A stretch of DNA of 8,075 nucleotides from Bacillota bacterium (GTDB lineage Bacteria > Bacillota > Clostridia > Lachnospirales > Lachnospiraceae), in NCBI GenBank assembly GCA_023428655.1, contig JAEYXC010000217.1:1-8075 (forward strand). The letters are read 5' to 3'. The position numbers and the translations under genes were made by a program. The notes beneath the pieces were generated by a model. The model ran no database searches, had not been told where the DNA came from, and saw only the letters and a list, made by a program, of their open reading frames with translations. This document shows positions 1-5,802 of the stretch, piece by piece (position 1 is the first letter of the stretch; each line of letters starts with the position of its first letter).

Positions 1-450
1 GGCAGTACAAGTGTAGTAAATCTTGGACGAATTCTCCTTTATAGTGATAAACAAGAGGTCCCGGCCATGGATATGATGAGCTCCAGCTCCTCCAACGAAG
101 GAACAACAAAGACCACCCTATCGGTACACCAAGAACTCAGTGAGTTGAAGCTGGAATCTCCGATGCTACAAGAGGCTGATTCCGCTTTGGAGATAACCAT
201 CAATTCTATTGCCTATGATGAGCTAAAGTTATTGAAGGTAAAAAGAGGGGATCATCTTATAATAGAGTGTAATATCAAAGATCTCCCGGAAGGCATGGGT
301 ATCGATGTCTATGATTTTCGTCCAAAGCTTAGTTATACGAAGGAGGATGGAACCCAGGGCTATACTCGCCTTTATAATATAACCAAGCGCAGATATTTTT
401 ACAGTTATTTCGATGCTTTAAAATATCTTATTCGAAGAGGGGGGTTCTAA
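1..450 (+). CDS. Hypothetical protein, C-terminal part (5' end outside window)
   Basis: I do not recognise this protein. The reading frame is open from the first base of the window, so the gene probably starts upstream. An ATG at 67 with an AGAGG eight bases before it is an alternative start that would give 127 residues. Counted from that ATG, the protein begins with a low-complexity Ser-rich segment (MSSSSSNEG) that reads like a linker. A Leu/Glu-rich stretch follows, then a compact C-terminal domain of about 85 residues with alternating beta-like segments (LEITINSIAYDEL, DHLIIECNI), ending in a basic, aromatic tail (KRRYFYSYFDALKYLIRRGG). No transmembrane helix or metal motif is visible in this part. 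The stop codon is one base before the next ATG, so it is probably translationally coupled to the membrane protein downstream and may work with it. That the frame is coding is fairly sure; the start and the function are not. Confidence 0.6.
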   Translation, partial: GSTSVVNLGRILLYSDKQEVPAMDMMSSSSSNEGTTKTTLSVHQELSELKLESPMLQEADSALEITINSIAYDELKLLKVKRGDHLIIECNIKDLPEGMGIDVYDFRPKLSYTKEDGTQGYTRLYNITKRRYFYSYFDALKYLIRRGGF

Positions 451-451
451 T

Positions 452-1000
452 ATGTCCGAAGGTTATCGTGTGATATTTTGGGGTATTTTCTTTATCACCT
501 TCCATATCAATCTGGGGCCACTCCAAATCCTTCCTGCTTTTGTTGGATATCTGATTGTGTCAAGAGGGATTGACCATCTACAAAGGGAAGGGAATTTCCC
601 CTCCTTCTCAAAAGCGCGTCTGGTATCTAAGGTACTAACCATACTAGGTGTGGTCAGCTTTTTCTTAATTTGGATCCCCCAGCCGGAGTCGATAATGATG
701 AGCTTTTATTCTCTACTCTTCTCCGTATTAGAGCTTTTTCTGGTATATTATATTATGGAAGGAAGCATAGAACGAATGCTGGCTTATGGGGATGGGAAGC
801 AGGTTGATAGCTATCGCAGCGAGCAAAGAGCATATCTTGTATTCATGACGATCTATATCATTGGGATATGCCTCGCCATCACCTTTGGGGAGCAGACCTT
901 TACATTTCTAATGATCTTACTTGGATTATTCCTAAGGTTCTGGTTTATGGCCATGTTAGGAAGGCTGAAGAGATTGGCAATGGATGACGGCTCTGTATAA
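452..1000 (+). CDS. Five-helix integral membrane protein of unknown function
   Basis: This is a 182-residue polytopic membrane protein that I cannot assign to a characterised family. Hydrophobic segments lie at about residues 7-37, 58-76, 81-103, 128-145 and 147-172, giving roughly five membrane passes; the first may be a re-entrant or long helix containing the NLGPLQILPAFVGYLI segment. Basic patches follow helix 1 (RGIDHLQREG) and the last helix (GRLKRLA). The start is supported by a GAGGGGGG-type ribosome binding site about eight bases before ATG 452, overlapping the end of the preceding gene. With only one base between stop and start, the two genes form an operon and may encode partners, for example a membrane protein and a cytosolic or anchored regulator. 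That pairing is inference. No catalytic motif is visible. Confidence 0.8.
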   Translation: MSEGYRVIFWGIFFITFHINLGPLQILPAFVGYLIVSRGIDHLQREGNFPSFSKARLVSKVLTILGVVSFFLIWIPQPESIMMSFYSLLFSVLELFLVYYIMEGSIERMLAYGDGKQVDSYRSEQRAYLVFMTIYIIGICLAITFGEQTFTFLMILLGLFLRFWFMAMLGRLKRLAMDDGSV

Positions 1001-1078
1001 GGGTAAGAATGAGGGTCGACAAAGGCAAGTGTGATTATAGAAAGAAACAAAATATATATCAAAAAGGAGATATAATAA

Positions 1079-1441
1079 ATGAGATTTTGTTGGACAACCC
1101 TATATGTAAAGGATATGGAGGCTTCTTTAAAATTCTATGAGGAGGTCGTAGGATTAAAGGTGAACAGACGATTTGCTTCGGCACCGGGTTCGGAGATAGC
1201 ATTCCTTGGTGAGGGAGATACACAGGTGGAGCTGATCTGTAGCAACCAGAAGGAGAATATCTCCGTGGGAATGGATATCTCACTGGGATTTGTGGTGGAT
1301 TCTATTGAGCAGAGGATGGAATTGGTAAAGGAGAAAGGGTATGAGGTTCATAGTGGGCCCTTCCAACCCAATCCCCATATTCGGTTTTTCTATGTTCAGG
1401 ATCCAACCGGCTGGAGAATTCAGTTTGTTGAGAACCTATAA
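1079..1441 (+). CDS. VOC-fold (glyoxalase/bleomycin-resistance/dioxygenase superfamily) protein
   Basis: This 120-residue protein has the paired beta-alpha-beta-beta-beta modules of the vicinal oxygen chelate superfamily. The first module carries the typical start TLYVKDMEASLKFYEEVVGLKV (residues 7-28, in pieces); the second ends in the hallmark VQDPTGWRIQFVE (about 106-118). Compared with glyoxalase I, the first His ligand position is Trp5, the second ligand is kept as Glu51, the second His position is Asp66 and the last Glu is Gln115. Canonical Ni/Zn glyoxalase I activity is therefore unlikely. A binding role, or a different metal or substrate, is more plausible, as in many small clostridial VOC proteins. 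The AAAGGAGAT ribosome binding site ends about eight bases before ATG 1079. It lies 78 bases after the membrane protein and may be transcribed separately, although I found no convincing promoter in that gap. The fold is secure; the substrate is unknown. Confidence 0.85.
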   Translation: MRFCWTTLYVKDMEASLKFYEEVVGLKVNRRFASAPGSEIAFLGEGDTQVELICSNQKENISVGMDISLGFVVDSIEQRMELVKEKGYEVHSGPFQPNPHIRFFYVQDPTGWRIQFVENL

Positions 1442-1457
1442 ATGGTACGTTAGTAGC

Positions 1458-1475
1458 CAATAAGAACAGTTATTG
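1458..1475. repeat. Short AT-rich inverted repeat after the VOC gene
   Basis: CAATAA, a six-base loop, then TTATTG forms a perfect six-pair inverted repeat, 16 bases upstream of the -35 element of the hydE promoter. It is AT-rich and lacks a following T-run, so it is a poor terminator. It could be a weak end for the VOC transcript or a protein site near the hyd promoter. Its significance is uncertain. Confidence 0.25.
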
Positions 1476-1490
1476 ATCAGAAAATTGCTA

Positions 1491-1519
1491 TTTACAAATA
1501 GATGAACATGGGATATAAT
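1491..1519 (+). promoter_or_regulatory. Sigma-A promoter for the hydE/hydG leader
   Basis: TTTACA (1491-1496) and a perfect TATAAT (1514-1519) are separated by the optimal 17 bases. The expected start point is near 1526. The next gene on this strand is hydE, and I found no second promoter between the downstream terminator (ending 1711) and hydE. This is therefore the best candidate promoter for hydE and hydG. The hexamers are seen directly; the start point is inferred. Confidence 0.8.
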
Positions 1520-1536
1520 TGTTAAATAAATAACAA
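1519..1536. promoter_or_regulatory. Rex (NADH/NAD+-responsive repressor) operator
   Basis: TTGTTAAATAAATAACAA matches the clostridial Rex consensus TTGTTAA-N4-TTAACAA at 13 of 14 defined positions; the single mismatch is the first base of the right half-site. The operator shares its first T with the -10 element and covers the expected start point, the classic repressor position. Rex binds DNA when NADH/NAD+ is low and releases when NADH accumulates, and it is known to control fermentation and hydrogen genes in clostridia. Here it would switch on hydrogenase maturation when reducing equivalents need disposal. The motif is seen directly; binding is inferred. Confidence 0.75.
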
Positions 1537-1711
1537 ATAAGTCGTTCTGACCACAAGGGTGCGCCCGCGTGAAAGGCGAAGAATAGAAAACCATACATGG
1601 TATATTGTAGAACACCGTGGCAAAAGCAAGTGTGCTGATGCTCTTGGCCCCCTACTAATACCTTGATCGGATTATACTATCCTTACGCCTTTGCGGTGTA
1701 AGGATTTTTTT
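1526..1711 (+). ncRNA. Structured leader RNA upstream of hydE (putative riboswitch or attenuator, class unknown)
   Basis: About 185 nt lie between the inferred start point and the T-run of an intrinsic terminator. A 5' hairpin can form from CAC-aa-GGG-tgcg-CCC-gc-GTG (1552-1571 region). A long irregular rod follows: GGCGAAGAATAG (1575-1586) pairs with CTATCCTTACGCC (1677-1689) in 11 pairs with one bulge and one mismatch. Within it, CC (1591-1592) pairs with GG (1669-1670), GGTAT (1599-1603) with ATACC (1658-1662), and GTAG (1607-1610) with CTAC (1652-1655). An apical part pairs GGC and CAAG with CTTG and GCC. The outer helix uses the terminator's 5' arm, so rod and terminator exclude each other. 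CGCC at 1562-1565 could in turn sequester GGCG at 1575-1578. I compared it from memory with common riboswitch classes, T-boxes and 6S RNA and found no clear match. It could instead be a free-standing small RNA. Pairings were read by eye, with no energies computed. Confidence 0.55.
1679..1711 (+). terminator. Intrinsic terminator in the hydE leader
   Basis: ATCCTTACGCC (1679-1689) pairs with GGTGTAAGGAT (1695-1705) around a TTTGC loop, with one G-U pair, and runs into seven T residues (1705-1711). It is a strong rho-independent terminator located 87 bases before hydE rather than after a gene. It therefore either ends a small RNA or attenuates hydE/hydG transcription. Confidence 0.85.
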
Positions 1712-1798
1712 ATTTCTTTGTATGCATAGGAGCAATACCAGTAAGGCATGAGTGTCAATAACCTTTAGTCGAATCGGGAGTAAGAAACGGAGAGAGAT

Positions 1799-2857
1799 AT
1801 GGCGGATATCAGAAAATTAATTAATCAGCTAGAAGAGAAGAAGCAATTATCAAAGGAGGATTTTCTTACACTCATTACAGAGCTAGGTGAAGAAGATTGG
1901 AATTATCTCAGGGAGCGTGGAAGGAAAGTTGCATTAAAGCATTTTGGCAACCGAATTTATACCAGAGGGCTCATTGAGTTTACGAATTATTGCAAAAATG
2001 ATTGCTATTACTGTGGTATTCGAAGGAGTAACGACTGTGTTACAAGGTATCGCCTTACCAATGAACAGATTTTGGCTTGCTGTAAGGAAGGGTATGAATT
2101 AGGTTTTCGGACCTTTGTATTACAGGGCGGCGAAGATGGCAGCTACTCGGATGAAGCCTTAATTGGTATCATCCAAATGATTAAGGAAGGTTTTCCGGAT
2201 TGCGCTCTAACCCTATCCGTAGGTGAGAAGAGTTACGAAAGCTATCTTAAATTCTACGAGGCAGGAGCGGACCGCTATCTCCTTCGTCATGAGACTGCGA
2301 ATGAAGAGCATTACAGTAAGCTTCATCCTTCGAACCTTAAGCTGGAGAAGAGAAAACAATGCTTGCAGGATCTGAAGAAGATTGGATATCAGGTTGGAGC
2401 TGGCTTTATGGTGGGCTCACCTTATCAGACTCCGGAGCATATTGTGGAGGATTTGTTATTCTTGAAGGAGCTTTCACCGCAGATGGTGGGAATCGGGCCC
2501 TTTCTACCCCACCATGAGACTCCCTTTGCGAATCAGGAGAAGGGATCCATGGAGCTGACCTTAACCCTGATCAGTATTTTGCGCTTAATGCTGCCCAACG
2601 CATTAATTCCTGCTACCACTGCTCTCGGAACCATACATCCAAGCGGAAGGGAAGAAGGGATCTTGTCCGGAGCCAATGTTGTAATGCCGAACTTATCCCC
2701 CACCTCCGTACGTAAGAATTATGAGCTATATGATAATAAAATCTGTACCGGTGATGAGGCGGCGGAATGCCGTTTCTGCCTGGATCGAAGAATGAAAAAA
2801 ATAGGATATGAGTTAACCGTTGACCGTGGTGATTATGACGAAGAGGAGAATGCATAA
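1799..2857 (+). CDS. hydE: [FeFe]-hydrogenase maturation radical SAM enzyme HydE
   Basis: HydE is a cytosolic radical SAM enzyme acting on the HydG product, an Fe(CO)2(CN)-cysteine complex, on the way to the [2Fe] subcluster of the hydrogenase H-cluster. At 352 residues it is of normal family length. The radical SAM CX3CX2C motif is Cys65, Cys69 and Cys72 in the NYCKNDCYYCGIRR context. The GGED-type strand (110-113) follows, as expected for SAM binding. A second Cys set, Cys316, Cys324 and Cys327 (CX7CX2C), matches the auxiliary [Fe-S] site of Thermotoga HydE, which is optional in the family. ATG 1799 has GGAGAG a few bases upstream. Its stop overlaps the hydG start by one base, so the two are translated together. 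Transcription probably comes from the Rex-box promoter at 1491 through the terminator ending at 1711. The related enzyme PylB is less likely given the hydG and hydF neighbours. Confidence 0.96.
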   Translation: MADIRKLINQLEEKKQLSKEDFLTLITELGEEDWNYLRERGRKVALKHFGNRIYTRGLIEFTNYCKNDCYYCGIRRSNDCVTRYRLTNEQILACCKEGYELGFRTFVLQGGEDGSYSDEALIGIIQMIKEGFPDCALTLSVGEKSYESYLKFYEAGADRYLLRHETANEEHYSKLHPSNLKLEKRKQCLQDLKKIGYQVGAGFMVGSPYQTPEHIVEDLLFLKELSPQMVGIGPFLPHHETPFANQEKGSMELTLTLISILRLMLPNALIPATTALGTIHPSGREEGILSGANVVMPNLSPTSVRKNYELYDNKICTGDEAAECRFCLDRRMKKIGYELTVDRGDYDEEENA

Positions 2858-4275
2858 TGTATGATATAATGAGTAAGAAGGCCGAGGAGTTCATAAGTCA
2901 TGAGGAAATCCTTGCAACCTTAGAATATGCCCATGAGAATAGGAATAACCGAGAGTTGATTGATGAGATTCTGGCGAAGGCAGAGCTCATGAAAGGAATA
3001 ACTCACCGGGAGGCCTCCGTACTTCTGGAATGTGAGCAGGAGGATCAGATTCAGAGGATGTATGAGCTTGCGGTAAAGATTAAACAGAAGTTCTATGGTA
3101 ATCGAATTGTTATGTTTGCTCCTCTGTATCTTTCTAATTACTGTGTCAACGGTTGTGTTTATTGTCCCTATCACTATATCAATAAGCATATCCCCCGTAA
3201 GAAGCTGACCCAGGAGGAGATTCGCAGGGAGGTAATCGCCCTGCAGGATATGGGACATAAGCGATTAGCCTTGGAGGCTGGGGAGGATCCGGTCAATAAC
3301 CCCCTTGATTATATTCTGGAAAGTATTCAAACAATCTACTCCATCAAGCATAAGAACGGGGAGATTCGCAGAGTAAACGTAAATATTGCAGCGACTACAG
3401 TGGAGGACTACAAAAAGCTGAAGGATGCCGGAATAGGAACCTATATTCTGTTCCAGGAGACGTATCACAAAGAAAACTATGAGAAGCTGCACCCCACCGG
3501 TCCGAAGCATAACTATGCTTATCATACGGAGGCTATGGATCGTGCCATGGAAGCAGGTATTGATGATGTGGGACTGGGGGTACTGTATGGTCTCAATATG
3601 TATCGTTATGATTTTGCGGGTATACTGATGCATGCTGAGCATCTTGAAGTAGCGCTGGGCGTTGGGCCACATACGATTAGTGTACCGAGAATTCGTCCTG
3701 CGGATGATATCGATGCGGACAGCTTTAAGGATGCGATCTCGGATGAAATATTCGAGAAAATTGTCGCAATTCTTCGTATTGCGGTTCCCTATACCGGAAT
3801 TATTGTATCAACCCGTGAATCGGAAAAAAGTAGGGAGAGAGTCTTAAAGCTGGGAGTATCACAGATCAGCGGCGGCTCAAAAACCAGTGTCGGTGGATAT
3901 GCTGCAGCGGAACCGGAGAAGGAGAGCTCGGCACAGTTCGATGTGGAGGATACCAGAACCCTGGATGAAATTGTGAATTGGCTATTGTCTCTGGGACATA
4001 TACCGAGCTTCTGTACTGCATGCTACCGGGAAGGAAGAACCGGTGATCGCTTTATGAGTCTGGTGAAGTCCGGTCAGATTGCCAATTGCTGTCAACCAAA
4101 TGCATTAATGACACTTAAGGAATACCTGGAGGATTATGCCTCGGAGGATACAAGGAGGAAGGGAGAAGCGCTGATTGAACGCGAGTTAGCCCATATACCC
4201 AATGAAAAGGTCCTCAGTATAGCAAAGGCTAATTTAGATAAGATTGCTGATGGCAGCAGGGATTTCCGTTTCTAA
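2857..4275 (+). CDS. hydG: [FeFe]-hydrogenase maturation radical SAM tyrosine lyase HydG
   Basis: HydG cleaves L-tyrosine with SAM to p-cresol and dehydroglycine, then forms CO and cyanide from the latter and binds them to a cysteine-bound iron on its second cluster. The 472-residue protein is of normal length. The radical SAM motif CX3CX2C is Cys96, Cys100 and Cys103 (NYCVNGCVYCPY). The C-terminal auxiliary cluster motif CX2CX22C is Cys386, Cys389 and Cys412, in the FCTACYREGRTGDRFM context that separates HydG from the related tyrosine lyase ThiH. The end (GSRDFRF) resembles the usual HydG C-terminus. ATG 2857 overlaps the hydE stop as TAATG, and GAGGAG at 2843-2848 is its ribosome binding site. 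An in-frame ATG at 2869 is possible but less favoured. hydF follows after 170 bases with its own promoter. No terminator is visible between them, so readthrough is also possible. Confidence 0.97.
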   Translation: MYDIMSKKAEEFISHEEILATLEYAHENRNNRELIDEILAKAELMKGITHREASVLLECEQEDQIQRMYELAVKIKQKFYGNRIVMFAPLYLSNYCVNGCVYCPYHYINKHIPRKKLTQEEIRREVIALQDMGHKRLALEAGEDPVNNPLDYILESIQTIYSIKHKNGEIRRVNVNIAATTVEDYKKLKDAGIGTYILFQETYHKENYEKLHPTGPKHNYAYHTEAMDRAMEAGIDDVGLGVLYGLNMYRYDFAGILMHAEHLEVALGVGPHTISVPRIRPADDIDADSFKDAISDEIFEKIVAILRIAVPYTGIIVSTRESEKSRERVLKLGVSQISGGSKTSVGGYAAAEPEKESSAQFDVEDTRTLDEIVNWLLSLGHIPSFCTACYREGRTGDRFMSLVKSGQIANCCQPNALMTLKEYLEDYASEDTRRKGEALIERELAHIPNEKVLSIAKANLDKIADGSRDFRF

Positions 4276-4320
4276 TATTATGATGGGTTGCCAATTAATT
4301 ATGGATTTTTATGTAAAACT

Positions 4321-4329
4321 TGCTATAAT
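4321..4329 (+). promoter_or_regulatory. Extended -10 promoter for hydF
   Basis: TGCTATAAT combines a TGN extension (4321-4323) with a perfect -10 hexamer (4324-4329). No good -35 hexamer sits 17-18 bases upstream, as is common for extended -10 promoters. The expected start is near 4336, giving a leader of about 110 nt before hydF. No Rex-like site is visible here, so hydF may be controlled differently from hydE and hydG. Confidence 0.6.
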
Positions 4330-4340
4330 TTAAACAGAGA

Positions 4341-4367
4341 GTATCTACAAGCATGCTTGTGAGGTAC
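4341..4367. repeat. Palindrome/hairpin at the 5' end of the hydF leader
   Basis: ACAAGCATGCTTGT (4347-4360) is a perfect 14-base palindrome. In RNA the hairpin can be extended outward to GTATCT on the left and G(A)GGTAC on the right (4341-4367), with one bulged A. It lies just after the inferred transcription start. It could be an operator or a stabilising 5' hairpin in the mRNA. Which of these, if either, cannot be told from sequence. Confidence 0.4.
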
Positions 4368-4409
4368 GATCAAAGCTGCTGATGATAATACAAAGGAGCA
4401 AGAGGAAGC

Positions 4410-4459
4410 ATGTTACGCAGATGACTGCAGAGAGGAAAAGAGTGCATGAGTTTAAATAA
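4410..4459 (+). other. Two overlapping mini-ORFs leading into hydF
   Basis: An ATG at 4410 opens a four-codon frame (MLRR) that stops at 4422-4424, overlapping an ATG at 4421 as ATGA. The second frame encodes 12 residues (MTAERKRVHEFK) and stops at 4457-4459, 14 bases inside hydF in another frame. AAAGGAG (4392-4398) and AGAGGA (4401-4406) lie before the first ATG. They may be a leader used for translational coupling, or they may be chance. No homology can be judged at this size. Confidence 0.25.
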
Positions 4460-5639
4460 TACGCCGAGAGCAAACCAACTTCATATTGGTATTTTCGGGA
4501 AGAGAAACAGTGGAAAATCAACCCTGATCAATGCCCTTACCGGTCATAATACCGCATTGGTATCCGATGTTGCAGGTACCACAACGGATCCCGTCTATAA
4601 GACCATCGAAATCTACGGAATCGGACCCTGTGTCTTAATTGACACGGCCGGATTTGATGACAGCGGATACTTGGGGCAGATGAGAGTTGAGAAGACGAAG
4701 CTTGCCATGGAGAAGACCGATGTTGCCCTCATTGTATGCAGCGAGGAGGATATCACCCAGGAGCTGGAATGGGCGAAGGCCTTCAAAGAGCATAAGGCAT
4801 CGGTAATAATGGTCATCAACAAAATTGATCAAATCAGTAATACGGATAGAATCCGTAATAAAATAGTAGAAGCAATGAAGGAGGAGCCGATTAAAATCAG
4901 TGCTATCTCTAAGCTTGGCATTGAGAGGATCCGGGAAGAAATTATTCGAAAGATTCCGGAGGATTTCGATACAAAAAGTATCTTAGGCAATCTGGTTGAG
5001 GAGGGAGATACGGTCCTTCTGGTCATGCCCCAGGATATCCAGGCACCGAAGGGACGACTGATTCTACCCCAGGTGCAGACCCTTAGAGAGCTTTTGGACA
5101 AAAAATGCATCGTCTTAAGCAGTACGGCCGATAAATATGAGGAAGCCTTAGGTAGCTTAGTGAAGCCACCGAAGCTAATTATAACGGACTCACAGGTCTT
5201 TCAGCTGGTATATGAGAAAAAACCGGAAGAGAGTAAGCTGACCTCCTTCTCCGTACTCTTTGCAAGTCATAAGGGTGATATAGAGTATTTTATGGAAAGT
5301 GCAAAGGCCTTGGATAGGCTGACAGTGAAGTCAAAGGTGTTAATTGCGGAAGCCTGTACCCATGTTCCTCTGGAGGAGGATATCGGCAGGGAGAAGCTCC
5401 CGAGAATGCTTCGAAAGAAGGTAGGCGAGGGTTTGACCATCCACAATGTCAGCGGCAATGATTTTCCGAAGGATTTAACGAAATATGATCTGGTGATTCA
5501 ATGCGGTGCTTGTATGTTCAACCGCAAATACGTGATGAGCCGCGTGGAACAGGCGAAGCTTCAGAAGGTTCCCATGACGAATTATGGAATCACCTTAGCG
5601 TACCTTACTGATATCTTAGATAAGCTGGCAATTGTGTAA
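4446..5639 (+). CDS. hydF: [FeFe]-hydrogenase H-cluster maturation GTPase HydF
   Basis: HydF is the cytosolic scaffold and carrier that collects the [2Fe] precursor made by HydG and HydE and inserts it into apo-HydA. At 397 residues it is of normal length. The N-terminal Ras-like GTPase domain (about 1-175) shows the P-loop GKRNSGKST (18-26), the G2 threonines in GTTTDP (44-49), G3 DTAG (66-69), G4 NKID (125-128) and G5 SAI (152-154). A dimerisation domain follows (about 180-265). The C-terminal cluster domain carries CxH (Cys304, His306), then 46 residues, then CX2C (Cys353, Cys356), exactly the HydF [4Fe-4S] signature. The ribosome binding site (AGAGG at 4431-4435) is ten bases from ATG 4446 and rather weak, and two mini-ORFs run into the start. 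A separate extended -10 promoter lies at 4321. Transcription ends at the nested hairpin at 5657-5765. Confidence 0.97.
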   Translation: MSLNNTPRANQLHIGIFGKRNSGKSTLINALTGHNTALVSDVAGTTTDPVYKTIEIYGIGPCVLIDTAGFDDSGYLGQMRVEKTKLAMEKTDVALIVCSEEDITQELEWAKAFKEHKASVIMVINKIDQISNTDRIRNKIVEAMKEEPIKISAISKLGIERIREEIIRKIPEDFDTKSILGNLVEEGDTVLLVMPQDIQAPKGRLILPQVQTLRELLDKKCIVLSSTADKYEEALGSLVKPPKLIITDSQVFQLVYEKKPEESKLTSFSVLFASHKGDIEYFMESAKALDRLTVKSKVLIAEACTHVPLEEDIGREKLPRMLRKKVGEGLTIHNVSGNDFPKDLTKYDLVIQCGACMFNRKYVMSRVEQAKLQKVPMTNYGITLAYLTDILDKLAIV

Positions 5640-5656
5640 TGCTTTAACATATAATG

Positions 5657-5765
5657 AAAGGGCTATTGCAAAGGGCGAGTTATAGAGAAGGAAGAACAAC
5701 ATACATTATGGGATATATGTTGTTCTTCCTTCATTTTGAATTAGTCTCTTGCAACAGCCCTTTTT
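5657..5765 (+). terminator. Nested double-hairpin terminator after hydF (possibly MITE-derived)
   Basis: The outer stem pairs AAAGGGCT-A-TTGCAA (5657-5671) with TTGCAA-C-AGCCCTTT (5749-5763), 14 pairs with one mismatch, and ends in five T residues (5761-5765). An independent perfect 17-pair stem (5687-5703 with 5716-5732) is nested inside. The outer stem and T-run are a good intrinsic terminator for hydF. On the other strand only a short T-run follows, so it may also weakly end the converging WG-repeat gene. The outer arms resemble GGGCTGTTGCA-type transposon ends, so the unit could be a miniature element doing the work of a terminator. Confidence 0.75.
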
Positions 5766-5802
5766 GATTCATATATACATAGAAACGTAAATCATGCAAT
5801 TT

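Noticed and set aside
1553..1571. T-box-like GGGTGCGCCCGCGTG in the hydE leader, resembling the T-box GGGTGGNACCGCG.
   Set aside because: It lies near the 5' end rather than next to the terminator, there is no room for the T-box stem I before it, and the gene downstream is not an amino-acid or tRNA-synthetase gene.
4290..4315. CCA-N8-TGG followed by ATTTTT after hydG as a terminator.
   Set aside because: The stem has only three pairs, too weak for an intrinsic terminator.
4351..4356. GCATGC near the starts of both hydF (4351) and glgB (7774) as a shared regulatory motif.
   Set aside because: The same hexamer occurs inside hydG (near 3628 and 4018), the flanking arms differ and the distances to the -10 differ, so chance is the simpler explanation.
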